A stretch of DNA of 64,000 nt from Streptomyces iakyrus (GTDB lineage: Bacteria > Actinomycetota > Actinomycetes > Streptomycetales > Streptomycetaceae), in contig NZ_JNXI01000003.1 in NCBI RefSeq assembly GCF_000717055.1, positions 558,001 through 622,000 of the forward strand. Direction: 5' to 3'. Under the pieces are notes generated by a model. That model was not told where the DNA came from. It searched no databases and worked only from the letters and a program-made list of their open reading frames with translations. Within the stretch, counting starts at the first letter, position 1, and each line of letters starts with the position of its first letter. Positions 1 through 6,843 of the stretch are shown here, one piece after another. The translations under genes were made by a program, and so were the position numbers.

Positions 1-76
1 TGGGCCAGCCATCGCCTCTGGGCGCTCTACGCGCGCCAGCGTCTCCCCACCGGACGAAGCCAGAATGCCACGGCCG
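1..76. other. Left window edge, possible end of a rightward gene
   Basis: No complete gene is visible here. An open frame on the + strand enters from the left edge and stops at 100-102. It would be the last 33 residues of a protein starting outside the window, overlapping the end of the leftward gene at 77. Whether it is coding cannot be decided from so little sequence. Confidence 0.2.
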
Positions 77-418
77 TCAAGCCGGGCCGAGCTGCCAGGT
101 AGTCAGCGGCGGCCCGTCGTCCTCGAACGGGCACGGTTCCCCGTCATGGTCGTGTTCGTCGCGGGCCTGCTGGCACAGCAGGAGCGAGCGGCGGCCGGAC
201 GCGAATGCGGGGTCGCGCCACTTCTCGTCTGGGTTGCGGGCGACGATCCAGTCGGGGCCGACGGCTTCGATGCGGACGCAGTCGTGGTGGTCGCGGCCGA
301 AGGCGCCGTGTGCGGATCCATGGATGATGTCGCCGACGGCGAGGGGGCGCCGGCCGGGGCAGCGATGCTCGGCGTACACGGTGATACCGGGCTGGCGGCA
401 AGTGGCGCAGACGCTCAT
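77..418 (-). CDS. Small CxxC phage protein, unknown function
   Basis: A 113-residue protein with a CxxC pair at residues 4-7 and further cysteines near 20, 47 and 82, so it may bind zinc. The middle (VGDIIHG, then RIEAVGPDWIVARN) reads like a short beta-rich domain. Its ATG overlaps the stop of the upstream gene by ATGA, so it is translationally coupled as the last visible gene of a leftward phage operon. I do not recognise the family. Confidence 0.6.
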   Translation of the reverse strand: MSVCATCRQPGITVYAEHRCPGRRPLAVGDIIHGSAHGAFGRDHHDCVRIEAVGPDWIVARNPDEKWRDPAFASGRRSLLLCQQARDEHDHDGEPCPFEDDGPPLTTWQLGPA

Positions 419-540
419 GCGGTGGGCTCCTTGATCCAGTTGGCGGGTGTGAGGGTGAGGCGGCCGTCAGCCAGCCGGTCCCACCAGTACGGGCGGCCGA
501 ACAGCCAGACGACGCGTAGGGCGTCAGGGTCACGGATCAC
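415..540 (-). CDS. 41-residue phage protein, unknown function
   Basis: A very small protein rich in Trp and Tyr (FGRPYWWDRL) that starts at a GTG overlapping the previous stop (GTGA at 537-540). A longer upstream reading exists in the same frame, but it is Arg/Pro-rich and antisense-like, so the coupled GTG is preferred. A similar GRPxWW motif occurs in the small protein at 8258-8425, so the two may be distant paralogues. Function unknown. Confidence 0.5.
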   Translation of the reverse strand: MIRDPDALRVVWLFGRPYWWDRLADGRLTLTPANWIKEPTA

Positions 541-986
541 GGCTGCTCCTCGGGCTGATTGGCGGGCGGCGCGATCACGTTGTGCAACTCGACGAGCCGG
601 GCGTCCCACCAGCGGGAGACCGACGTGCCGAGCGGCGGGGGCCCGGCCTTCACCCACCGCTCGTAGAGGGCGGTGACGCGGGTGGCCGTTGTGCCGTCGG
701 CCGCTTGGGTCGTTGCCGTGCCCGGCGCGGGCTCGTCGAGGACGCGGACCGTTGGGCAGGGCCATGCCTGGCCGCAGTGGGCGCAGGTGAGGGCCTCCAT
801 CCGGAGGACACGGGCATGAAGGGCGCGGGCGCGGGCGATGGCGGCCTCGGCTTGGTCGAGTTGGTCGCGGCGGCGTCGGGCGATGCGCTTTCGGGTGGCG
901 GACACCTCGGCGAGTTCGTCGAGCCGGTCGTACAGCTGGGCGAGTTGGTCGCTGGTGAGGTCGTCCAAGCGGATGCGTTCGGTCAC
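537..986 (-). CDS. Helical phage protein with CxxC, unknown function
   Basis: A 149-residue protein. Residues 1-65 are strongly helical and probably coiled-coil, with a basic stretch (TRKRIARRRRDQ) near 31-42. A CAHCGQAWPCP zinc-ribbon-like element lies at about 68-78, and a tryptophan-containing tail follows. It starts at GTG 986, which overlaps the upstream stop as GTGA. The frame could extend upstream, but that part is low-complexity Arg/Pro/Ser and antisense to coding sequence. The basic helices and cysteines suggest nucleic-acid contact, which is inference only. Confidence 0.6.
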   Translation of the reverse strand: MTERIRLDDLTSDQLAQLYDRLDELAEVSATRKRIARRRRDQLDQAEAAIARARALHARVLRMEALTCAHCGQAWPCPTVRVLDEPAPGTATTQAADGTTATRVTALYERWVKAGPPPLGTSVSRWWDARLVELHNVIAPPANQPEEQP

Positions 987-1207
987 TGCTGCTCCTGGTC
1001 GGGGATGTCGAGGTCGAGGCCGGCCACCATCTCGTCGAAGCGGCGGCGGGTGTCGGCGATGAACTCCTGGTGTGCGGCGTCGACGGCGGCAGCGTCTTGC
1101 TGCTCGGTGCCGCCGACGAAGACGATGCGGACGCGGGCGGTGCGGTGGCCGGCGCACCAGCAGATGCTGCCGGAGACCACGGCGGTGAGGATCAGGTACG
1201 GGATCAC
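983..1207 (-). CDS. Small membrane-anchored phage protein
   Basis: A 74-residue protein with one N-terminal hydrophobic helix (residues 1-20, starting MIPYLILTAVVSG) and an acidic, helical C-terminal tail. It overlaps both neighbours by four bases. One of several single-pass membrane proteins in this phage operon; function unknown. Confidence 0.6.
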   Translation of the reverse strand: MIPYLILTAVVSGSICWCAGHRTARVRIVFVGGTEQQDAAAVDAAHQEFIADTRRRFDEMVAGLDLDIPDQEQQ

Positions 1208-1515
1208 GGTGCGCCTCCGGGGCAGAGGAACGGGTACGGCGGGTTGGTGCCCCAGCAGGCGGGGCAGTCCTCGGCGTTGGCGCTGTTGCCGAGGTGCTGC
1301 GGGTTGGGGCCGGCTGCTGCTTGGCGGGCGGTGTCGCGGAGGCCGGCGACGAGTTCCTCGATGTGGTCGAGGGGGATGCGGACGGGGCCGGCCTGGTTCG
1401 GGTTGGTGGCGGTGAGCGGGATGAAGAACGTGACGGCGGGCTGCCCGTCGTGGAGGTGGATGGCCGGTGTGACTTCAAGCTGCTGGCCGTTGGTGTCGCG
1501 GTAGTGGAAGGTCAT
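1204..1515 (-). CDS. Conserved phage protein, unknown function
   Basis: 103 residues from the ATG at 1515, chosen because AGGAG lies about seven bases upstream and the codon overlaps the previous stop as ATGA. A reading 13 residues longer is less likely. The N-terminal half looks beta-rich (TFHYRDTNGQQLEVTP), then comes a helix, then a CPACWG...CPGG pair near the C-terminus that could hold a metal. No family recognised. Confidence 0.6.
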   Translation of the reverse strand: MTFHYRDTNGQQLEVTPAIHLHDGQPAVTFFIPLTATNPNQAGPVRIPLDHIEELVAGLRDTARQAAAGPNPQHLGNSANAEDCPACWGTNPPYPFLCPGGAP

Positions 1516-1625
1516 GGTCTGCTCCTGCGGGTGAGGTTTCGGAGGGTGCGCCATATCCAGCCGATGGCGAGGAGGGCGGCGCTGATGAAGGGGGCGCAGA
1601 CGATGCCGATGCCGAGACCGCCCAT
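1512..1625 (-). CDS. 37-residue single-pass membrane protein
   Basis: A very short gene encoding one hydrophobic helix (residues about 3-25, including APFISAALLAIGWIW) followed by a strongly basic tail (RTLRNLTRRSRP), so it would orient with the C-terminus inside. Its start overlaps the SLOG gene stop by one base (TGATG) and its stop overlaps the next ATG (ATGA). This tight coupling is the main evidence that it is a real gene. Confidence 0.55.
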   Translation of the reverse strand: MGGLGIGIVCAPFISAALLAIGWIWRTLRNLTRRSRP

Positions 1626-2020
1626 CAGGCCGTCCACCGTCGGACAGGGATGCCGGCCTCCTCAGCGAGCCGGGCGGTGTGGCTGGCGCCCCGGCTGCCG
1701 TCCTTGATGAACGCGAGGCACAGTTCGGCGCCGAGGTTGACCATGCGGGCGTTGCGGATGAACCCAGCCCGCTTGCCCTCCAGGGACCAGTTCGCAGGGT
1801 AGGCCTCCACCTTGAGGGGCAGGTCGCGGCGGATCATGTAGTTGGCCCAGTCGGCTGCTTGTGCGTCGGCGCCACGGGGGCAGGCGCCGTGGACGAGGGT
1901 CATGAGGCGTCCTGCGTTGGTGGCTTCGCAGAAGGCGGCGTCAAGGGCGAGGCAGACCAACTCGTGGCGGGTCCAGTCTCGGCTGCCGGTGACGAGCACG
2001 CGGTACGGCTTGGCGTTCAT
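1625..2020 (-). CDS. SLOG-family (DUF2493-like) nucleotide-binding protein
   Basis: A 131-residue protein beginning MNAKPYRVLVTGSRDW. The VTGSRDW strand-loop at about 9-15 and VHGACPRGADAQAADWA at about 43-59 match the SLOG/DUF2493 fold, a Rossmann-like fold that binds a nucleotide-type ligand. Phages often carry it with unknown substrate. GAGGAG sits upstream of ATG 2020. Members act in nucleotide signalling or salvage, but which applies here is unknown. Confidence 0.75.
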   Translation of the reverse strand: MNAKPYRVLVTGSRDWTRHELVCLALDAAFCEATNAGRLMTLVHGACPRGADAQAADWANYMIRRDLPLKVEAYPANWSLEGKRAGFIRNARMVNLGAELCLAFIKDGSRGASHTARLAEEAGIPVRRWTA

Positions 2021-2268
2021 GCGGTCTCCTCGTAGGTGAGTGGTTGGCTGTGGGTCCACAGGGGCCGAGGGCGCAGGAGCCCGTCTGCGGGGCTGTGAGG
2101 GGGCGTTGCGACGCGAGGGGCGCGGCGGGCTTGTGAGGCGCTCCAGCGGCCACACAGCCACCGTGCTGCCCCCGCGACGGTGAGCGCCGCGAGTCCGCCC
2201 CCGGCCGCCGCCCAGAGGACGGCGGCGAGGATGACGGTGAACCACGCGTCGACGAACTCGCCGATCAC
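2017..2268 (-). CDS. Small phage membrane protein
   Basis: 83 residues. Residues 8-40 are hydrophobic (FTVILAAVLWAAAGGGLAAL then TVAGAARWL), enough for one long or two short membrane helices. A Pro/Arg-rich hydrophilic tail follows. It is coupled to both neighbours by 4-base overlaps. Function unknown. Confidence 0.55.
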   Translation of the reverse strand: MIGEFVDAWFTVILAAVLWAAAGGGLAALTVAGAARWLCGRWSASQARRAPRVATPPHSPADGLLRPRPLWTHSQPLTYEETA

Positions 2269-3146
2269 TGCTGCGCCCCGTCCTGCTGCGGCTCGGCGGC
2301 GGTGAGGAGCGGCCGGGTGAGGATCGCGCGCGCCTCCTCCTGCGCCGCTCGATAGCCCCGCCCGAAGTCACCCTTGCCGATGTCGGCGTGGGACCAGATG
2401 AGGACGCGGCCGATGCGCGCTCCGTCCGTCGTCCATGGCGCGTCCGGCCGCGCCTCGGCGGCGTGATTCACCGGGCAGGGCGCCGAGTCGCAGTCGCACG
2501 CGTCTGACTCGCAGGCGGTGGCCCCGCACGTGCACGCCGCCTCGGTGCCGGGCTGCGCCTCGCCGGCTGCGAGTGCGGCGATCTCGTCATCGGGCGTGCC
2601 GAGCAGCGCCGGGCTTTGGGTGACGGCGACGACGCGGCCCTTCAGCCGACGCGGTCCGGGCTGCGCCTCGTCGGCCATGCGGCGCAGCAGGGGGCGGGCT
2701 TCGTCGATGCGGTCAGCGATGTGGTGGCAGTCCTGCACCCATGCGGCGTTCCTGGGGTGCTCAGGGGCCATCGAGCGCACCAGCTCGGCGACCTCCCCGT
2801 AGACGTCGGCCCGGGACACGGGCGGCGGCAGCACGGCCAGCACCACATCGGCGAGGTCGAACTCGTTCGGCGCCAGAAGGGCGGTCGCTGCATCGAAGGG
2901 CTGCGCCTTAGAGACGGTGGCCCGCTTGATGCGAGCGAGGATCGCCTGGGCGATGCGGTCGCGCAACGCGGCCTGCTCGGGCTGCTCGCCGACGGCGGTG
3001 ACTTCGTCGATGATCTCGGCGACGGCGGCGCACACCCGCTCGTGCTGCTCGGTGAACGTCGGCGTCTTCGGCCCGGGGATGGCGACGGCGTCCCACAGGC
3101 GGTCGGCGTGCTGCACGGACAAGCCGTGCGTGTGGTCGGTGGTCAT
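2265..3146 (-). CDS. Conserved phage protein with Cys cluster
   Basis: A 293-residue, mostly helical hydrophilic protein. A cysteine cluster near residues 202-225 (CTCGATACESDACDCDSAPC) looks like a metal site, and the region after it has WSHADIGKGDFGRGYRAAQ. First gene of its block: a hairpin terminator at 3212-3240 and about 105 bases separate it from the methylase upstream. No catalytic motif recognised. Confidence 0.6.
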   Translation of the reverse strand: MTTDHTHGLSVQHADRLWDAVAIPGPKTPTFTEQHERVCAAVAEIIDEVTAVGEQPEQAALRDRIAQAILARIKRATVSKAQPFDAATALLAPNEFDLADVVLAVLPPPVSRADVYGEVAELVRSMAPEHPRNAAWVQDCHHIADRIDEARPLLRRMADEAQPGPRRLKGRVVAVTQSPALLGTPDDEIAALAAGEAQPGTEAACTCGATACESDACDCDSAPCPVNHAAEARPDAPWTTDGARIGRVLIWSHADIGKGDFGRGYRAAQEEARAILTRPLLTAAEPQQDGAQQ

Positions 3147-3211
3147 GTGCTGCTTGCTCCTGGTGGTGGCTGGTGCGGGCGGGGGTGGGTGGTGTGGGAC
3201 GCTGAACGGAG

Positions 3212-3240
3212 GCCCGGGGCGGGTATCGGCCGCCCCGGGC
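3212..3240 (-). terminator. Hairpin terminator after the methylase gene
   Basis: A perfect 11-bp GC-rich stem (GCCCGGGGCGG and its complement) with a 7-base loop, 12 bases past the stop of the Dam-like gene. There is no U tract, as is usual for actinobacterial terminators. Confidence 0.6.
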
Positions 3241-3251
3241 CGTCTGCGTGG

Positions 3252-4055
3252 TCACGGGGTGGGGAGCGGCCGGTTGGACCACAGCACCTCGGTCCGGGCC
3301 CGGCTCTGGTCGGCGCGGGCGTTGCCGGCGCTGGCGATCAGCTCGCTGCGGTGCCAGCCGGCGTACAGCTCGTCGTACAACGGGCTGTGGTAGCCGGACA
3401 GGACGACCGCGGCCTTGCAGGAGGCGAGCGCGGCAGCCAGCTCCCGGTGCTCGCCCTCGGTGCGCATCTCGTGCCGGTAGCCGGTCGCCCCGCGGGTCGA
3501 GCCCAGGTACGGCGGGTCCACGTACAGCAGCGCGTCCTCCCGCCCACCGAACGCTTCGATCAGCTCCAGGGCGGGCCGAGACTCCAGATGCACGCCCATC
3601 AGCCGCTCGGCGGCCGGGTGAAGGCGCAGCCGGTAGCCGTCCAAGTAGGCGGGCATGTTGGTGCCGATGTCGGCCTTGCAATGCCGCCAGCCGGTGCGGT
3701 CCATGCGTCCGGAGCGGCCCTGGGTGAGGCGCACCCACACTCGGCGGGCGGTCTCCAGATCGGTGTCCGCGGGCTCGTAGGACAGGGCGTGCTCGACGCG
3801 GGAGTGCGGGGTGAGCGCGCAGACGCGGGCGAACTCGGCGGGCTGGTCACGCAAGATCCGCCAGAAGGTGATCAGTTCGCCGTCCTTGTCGCTGACGGTC
3901 TCCAGCGGCGCCGGGTCCTTGGCGAGGAGCACGGACAGGCCCCCGGCGTAGGGCTCGACATAGTGACGGTGCTTGGGCAGCAGGGCGGCGATACGGCGGG
4001 CGAGGCGCTGCTTGCTGCCGAAGTACGGGACGGGCGGCCGGACGGCGGTGCTCAT
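3252..4055 (-). CDS. Dam-like adenine-N6 DNA methyltransferase (D12 class)
   Basis: 267 residues, the usual size of a D12/Dam-type methylase transferring a methyl group from SAM to adenine N6. The SAM-binding start PYFGSK is at 10-15, EPYAGG at 34-39 (variant of FxGxG) and the catalytic DPPY at 180-183. No restriction enzyme is visible nearby, so it is more likely an orphan phage methylase that protects phage DNA or alters regulation. Target sequence unknown. Confidence 0.88.
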   Translation of the reverse strand: MSTAVRPPVPYFGSKQRLARRIAALLPKHRHYVEPYAGGLSVLLAKDPAPLETVSDKDGELITFWRILRDQPAEFARVCALTPHSRVEHALSYEPADTDLETARRVWVRLTQGRSGRMDRTGWRHCKADIGTNMPAYLDGYRLRLHPAAERLMGVHLESRPALELIEAFGGREDALLYVDPPYLGSTRGATGYRHEMRTEGEHRELAAALASCKAAVVLSGYHSPLYDELYAGWHRSELIASAGNARADQSRARTEVLWSNRPLPTP

Positions 4056-4110
4056 CGGTGTCTCCTCGGTGTTGGTGCCCGGTGTGGGGCGGGGTGGGGT
4101 GGTGGGGCAG

Positions 4111-4413
4111 TCAGGCGGCGGGCTGGAGGTGAGCGAGCGCGCCGCTGCCGGGGCAGGGGTGTCCGTGGGGTCCGTGCCGGCGGATGCGGCCCTGCTGGGT
4201 GACGAGGTGGCGGACGGTGCAGGCGGGGCAGGCGGCGCGCTCGCGGGACTGGTCGCCGCGGGGGACGTACAGGCCCCAGCCGCTGCCGACGAGGTACTCG
4301 GCTGCGCGTTCGGCTGCGCCGCGTGGGGTCTGCCGGTGGGTGGGGGTGGTGAGGCGGTAGTCGTCGAGGGCGGCGGCGATCACGGCTATCGCCGCGGCAG
4401 GCATGGCGGTCAC
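4111..4413 (-). CDS. Phage protein with zinc-ribbon-like C-terminus
   Basis: 100 residues from GTG 4413, which overlaps the upstream stop as GTGA. An ATG three codons downstream is the alternative. The N-terminal half is helical. CPAC at about 62-65 with His residues at 69, 80 and 83 and a Cys near 87 gives a possible zinc site. Function unknown. Confidence 0.55.
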   Translation of the reverse strand: MTAMPAAAIAVIAAALDDYRLTTPTHRQTPRGAAERAAEYLVGSGWGLYVPRGDQSRERAACPACTVRHLVTQQGRIRRHGPHGHPCPGSGALAHLQPAA

Positions 4414-4691
4414 AGTTGGTGCTCCTTGATGTAGAGCTCCTCGTCCTCGCGCTCCTTGTCGTGGCAGCGGATGCAGAGCTTCTGCTGGGGCAGGTGGTGG
4501 AGGCGGCGGGCGCACCAGCGGTCGTCGGTGTCCTCGATCTGCTCGATCCACTCGACGGCCTCGGTCAGGCGCATCAGTCCGGCGGTGTCGATGCAGTCGT
4601 GCTCGGTGACGTAGGTGAAGAGGGGGCGGGGCTGCTGGCAGCGCTCGCAGGTGCCCTCGGTCGGCTTGGGGGTGGCGGGCTTGTTACTCAT
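4410..4691 (-). CDS. Phage protein with two CxxC motifs
   Basis: 93 residues. CERC at about 15-18 and CIRC at about 73-76 frame a helical middle (LMRLTEAVEWIEQIEDTDD), giving the layout of a treble-clef or HNH-like zinc protein, but no H-N-H catalytic residues are evident. Starts at ATG 4691. No family recognised. Confidence 0.6.
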   Translation of the reverse strand: MSNKPATPKPTEGTCERCQQPRPLFTYVTEHDCIDTAGLMRLTEAVEWIEQIEDTDDRWCARRLHHLPQQKLCIRCHDKEREDEELYIKEHQL

Positions 4692-4734
4692 GGGTTGGCT
4701 CCGGAGTGCGTGTTGGCGGACGGTCAGACGGCGG

Positions 4735-5097
4735 TCAGGTGCTCCAGCCGATGAGGCGGAACTGGGCGCCGTGCTCTTCCAGGGCGCGCTTCGACTCGGC
4801 CTGCTCGCGGGCCCAGACGAGACGGACGACCGAGTCGGACTCGGGGACGGTGCGGTACTCGGCGTAGAGGTAGCCCTCGTCGTCGACGTAGACGGCGTCG
4901 TGCTCGGGCGAGGGGCGTTCGGCCGACGGCATGAGCCCGGCGGCGACAGCGGCCTTAAGCCACGCGGCTGCCTCACCGATGAGGTGCTGGCGGAGGGCGG
5001 CGTCGAGGTTGTCCCAGGCGTCAGCGGCCCAGGCGCCGTAGCCGTTGCGGTAGCGCGCTTCGGCGAGCTGAAGGACGCGGGGGTCGGTGCTGGTCAT
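4735..5097 (-). CDS. Conserved phage hypothetical protein
   Basis: 120 residues, acidic and Trp-rich. The N-terminal helices (LAEARYRNGYGAWAADAWDN) resemble short phage proteins seen next to zinc-finger genes. The C-terminal half alternates in a beta-like way (VYVDDEGYLYAEYRTVPESD). It starts at ATG 5097, overlapping the previous stop. Function unknown. Confidence 0.55.
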   Translation of the reverse strand: MTSTDPRVLQLAEARYRNGYGAWAADAWDNLDAALRQHLIGEAAAWLKAAVAAGLMPSAERPSPEHDAVYVDDEGYLYAEYRTVPESDSVVRLVWAREQAESKRALEEHGAQFRLIGWST

Positions 5098-5291
5098 CGC
5101 TGGTTCTCCTGTGCGTCGTGGGCGTCGATTCGTGCGGGGTGTGGCTGCTGGAGTCGTCGTCCGGTGCGGGTGGTGCAGGGTGCTCGTTCGGGTGCGCGGC
5201 AGTGGGGGCATGGGATTTGCCGGGCGGGGTGTGCGCCGGTGCGTTGGCGGAGTTCGTCGGGCATGGGGGCGCCGGGCCGGCGGGCGGTCAT
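5094..5291 (-). CDS. Small phage zinc-binding protein
   Basis: A 65-residue protein with CPHCRAPERAPCTTRTGRRL at about 28-47 and HPARIDAH after it. This CxxC...PC...H pattern is a short actinophage zinc-binding module also fused to the C-terminus of the helicase-loader-like protein at 6229-6843. It probably contacts nucleic acid or a phage partner, which is inference. Coupled by ATGA. Confidence 0.65.
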   Translation of the reverse strand: MTARRPGAPMPDELRQRTGAHPARQIPCPHCRAPERAPCTTRTGRRLQQPHPARIDAHDAQENQR

Positions 5292-6232
5292 CGCTCGGTC
5301 TCGGCGGTGACGGGCTGTCCACTGCGGCAGGTCCACGGGGAGCAGCCGTCGGGGTCGCCTTCCTCCAGCTCGGCGTCGGCGATCTGTCCGAAGACGTCGG
5401 TCTGCTTGCTGGCCCACTCGTGGGCGGTGACGCGGTCGATGGGCGCCTGGTCGAGCGGGAGCCGCGAGCGGTGCAGGTACGCCTCGCCGAGGAGCGGCTT
5501 GCCGTTGGCGTTGCCGCGGGCGTTTCCGGAGCGGATGGCGTGGTCGAAGTCGACGGCGTCTGCCCACTCGTCGGGGTGTTCGTCGCGGAGCTGTCGCCAC
5601 TGGGCGTTGCCGTGGAACGGGCAGCCGACGCAGGCGCTCTTGGGGGTGGACTTCCAGCCGCGGGAGCGGAGGTAGCGCATGCAGTCGGTGCGGGTCCAGC
5701 CTCCGCGGCCGTCGGCGGCGCCGTCGAGGTGCAGCAGCGGGTGCTCGGACTTCAGGTAGCCGATGCCGGAGTCCTTGGCGCGGCCGATCTCGTCGCGGCT
5801 GATGCCGATCCACTGCTCGGCGTACACGCCGCGCGGGACGGGCGTGGGGTGCGGGTAGCCGAGGAGCTGCCGCGCCTGACGCTTGATCGGCTTCAGCTTG
5901 TACTCCGAGGTGCACTGCCGTCGGGTCATGCCGTCGCCGCCGTCGGGGTTCTTGACGAACAGCGGCATGGACGCGAACCGGTGCTCGGGGTCGAGGGCGT
6001 CGTTGCGGATGTTGCCGACGGACACGCGGTAGATCGGGATCCCGGCGGGCTGGGCAACTTCGCGCTCCAGCCTGTCGAGGTGGGTGTACACGGCCGCGGG
6101 CTCCCAGCCGGTATCGGCGAAGATCGCGCCGTCCAGGCCGGGCAGGCGTCCCTCGGCGGCGAGGAGCAGCAGGGTGGTGGACTGGACGCCGGCGCCGAGG
6201 GACAGGAGGCGGAGGGCGGGCTGGCTGGTCAT
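5288..6232 (-). CDS. PP-loop PAPS-reductase-family protein
   Basis: 314 residues from ATG 6232. The loop SLGAGVQSTT at about 11-20 is the PP-loop variant of PAPS-reductase/adenylyl-transfer enzymes. Conserved later parts are RRQCTSEYKLKPI, WIGISRDE and CVGCPFHGNAQW; the two Cys-containing segments could hold an Fe-S cluster or zinc. Actinophages often carry such genes with unproven substrate. With a Dam-like methylase in the same operon, a role in modifying DNA or RNA is possible but not shown. The frame extends upstream, but only as antisense-like Arg/Pro sequence. Confidence 0.8.
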   Translation of the reverse strand: MTSQPALRLLSLGAGVQSTTLLLLAAEGRLPGLDGAIFADTGWEPAAVYTHLDRLEREVAQPAGIPIYRVSVGNIRNDALDPEHRFASMPLFVKNPDGGDGMTRRQCTSEYKLKPIKRQARQLLGYPHPTPVPRGVYAEQWIGISRDEIGRAKDSGIGYLKSEHPLLHLDGAADGRGGWTRTDCMRYLRSRGWKSTPKSACVGCPFHGNAQWRQLRDEHPDEWADAVDFDHAIRSGNARGNANGKPLLGEAYLHRSRLPLDQAPIDRVTAHEWASKQTDVFGQIADAELEEGDPDGCSPWTCRSGQPVTAETER

Positions 6233-6843
6233 GCGTTGGTCTCCTCGTTCTGCGTGAGGTGGCGGGAGGCGTTCTTGCGGCGGGCTTCTTCGGCGGCGGG
6301 GTCGTGCTGGCGGCCGTGGACGGCGTGCTCGCGGGCTTCGTGGGGGGCGCGTTCGCGGCCGCCGAGCATGCGGCAGGGGCGGCCGATGGGGGCGTGGCAG
6401 GTGGGGCATTCGACGCCGAGGGGGCCGGGGCGGCGGACGGTGGCGATCTCGGGGTGGGGGATGTCGCGGCCGGCGCCTGCGAGGAGTTCGGCGACGGGGC
6501 GGCGCTTCAGTTCGCCGTCGGCTGCGCGGGTGCGCTGCTGTCGGACGGCGGCGAGGTAGGCCTGGACGTCGTCGGGATCGGCGTCGGGGATGGCGGCGGG
6601 GAGGCCGGGGCCTTGGATGTCGGCGGCGGTGTCGGCGCGTTGGGTGAGGACGTGCTGCCGGATGTCGGCGGGCATGATCCAGCGGGTCTCGCGGGCGTAG
6701 TGGGCGGCGACGGCGGCTTTGGCCGGGTCGAACCGGATGTCGGCGAGGACGGTTTGCCAGGCGAGGACGTCTGCTTCGCCGATGGTGCGGCGGTCGAAGG
6801 CGGCTGCGAAGGAGAGGAGCGCGGCGGTCTCGGCGGGGGTCAT
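6229..6843 (-). CDS. Putative phage helicase loader (G39P-like) with zinc tail
   Basis: 204 residues. Residues 1-70 follow the pattern of SPP1 G39P-type helicase loaders: a helix, a WQTVLADIRFD segment, an alternating helix, then ARETRWIMPADIRQHV. A zinc module (CPTC...GRPCRMLGG...HEAREH) is at about 147-174, like the protein at 5094-5291. It lies directly downstream of, and overlaps, the iteron-containing initiator gene, as expected for a loader delivering the host DnaB helicase. The loader assignment is from pattern and position. Confidence 0.6.
   Translation of the reverse strand: MTPAETAALLSFAAAFDRRTIGEADVLAWQTVLADIRFDPAKAAVAAHYARETRWIMPADIRQHVLTQRADTAADIQGPGLPAAIPDADPDDVQAYLAAVRQQRTRAADGELKRRPVAELLAGAGRDIPHPEIATVRRPGPLGVECPTCHAPIGRPCRMLGGRERAPHEAREHAVHGRQHDPAAEEARRKNASRHLTQNEETNA

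Noticed and set aside
2616..4202. 528-codon open frame on the + strand
   Set aside because: It is antisense to the 2265 and Dam-like genes, is Gly/Val/Arg-rich and has no domain. Long antisense frames are normal at this GC content.
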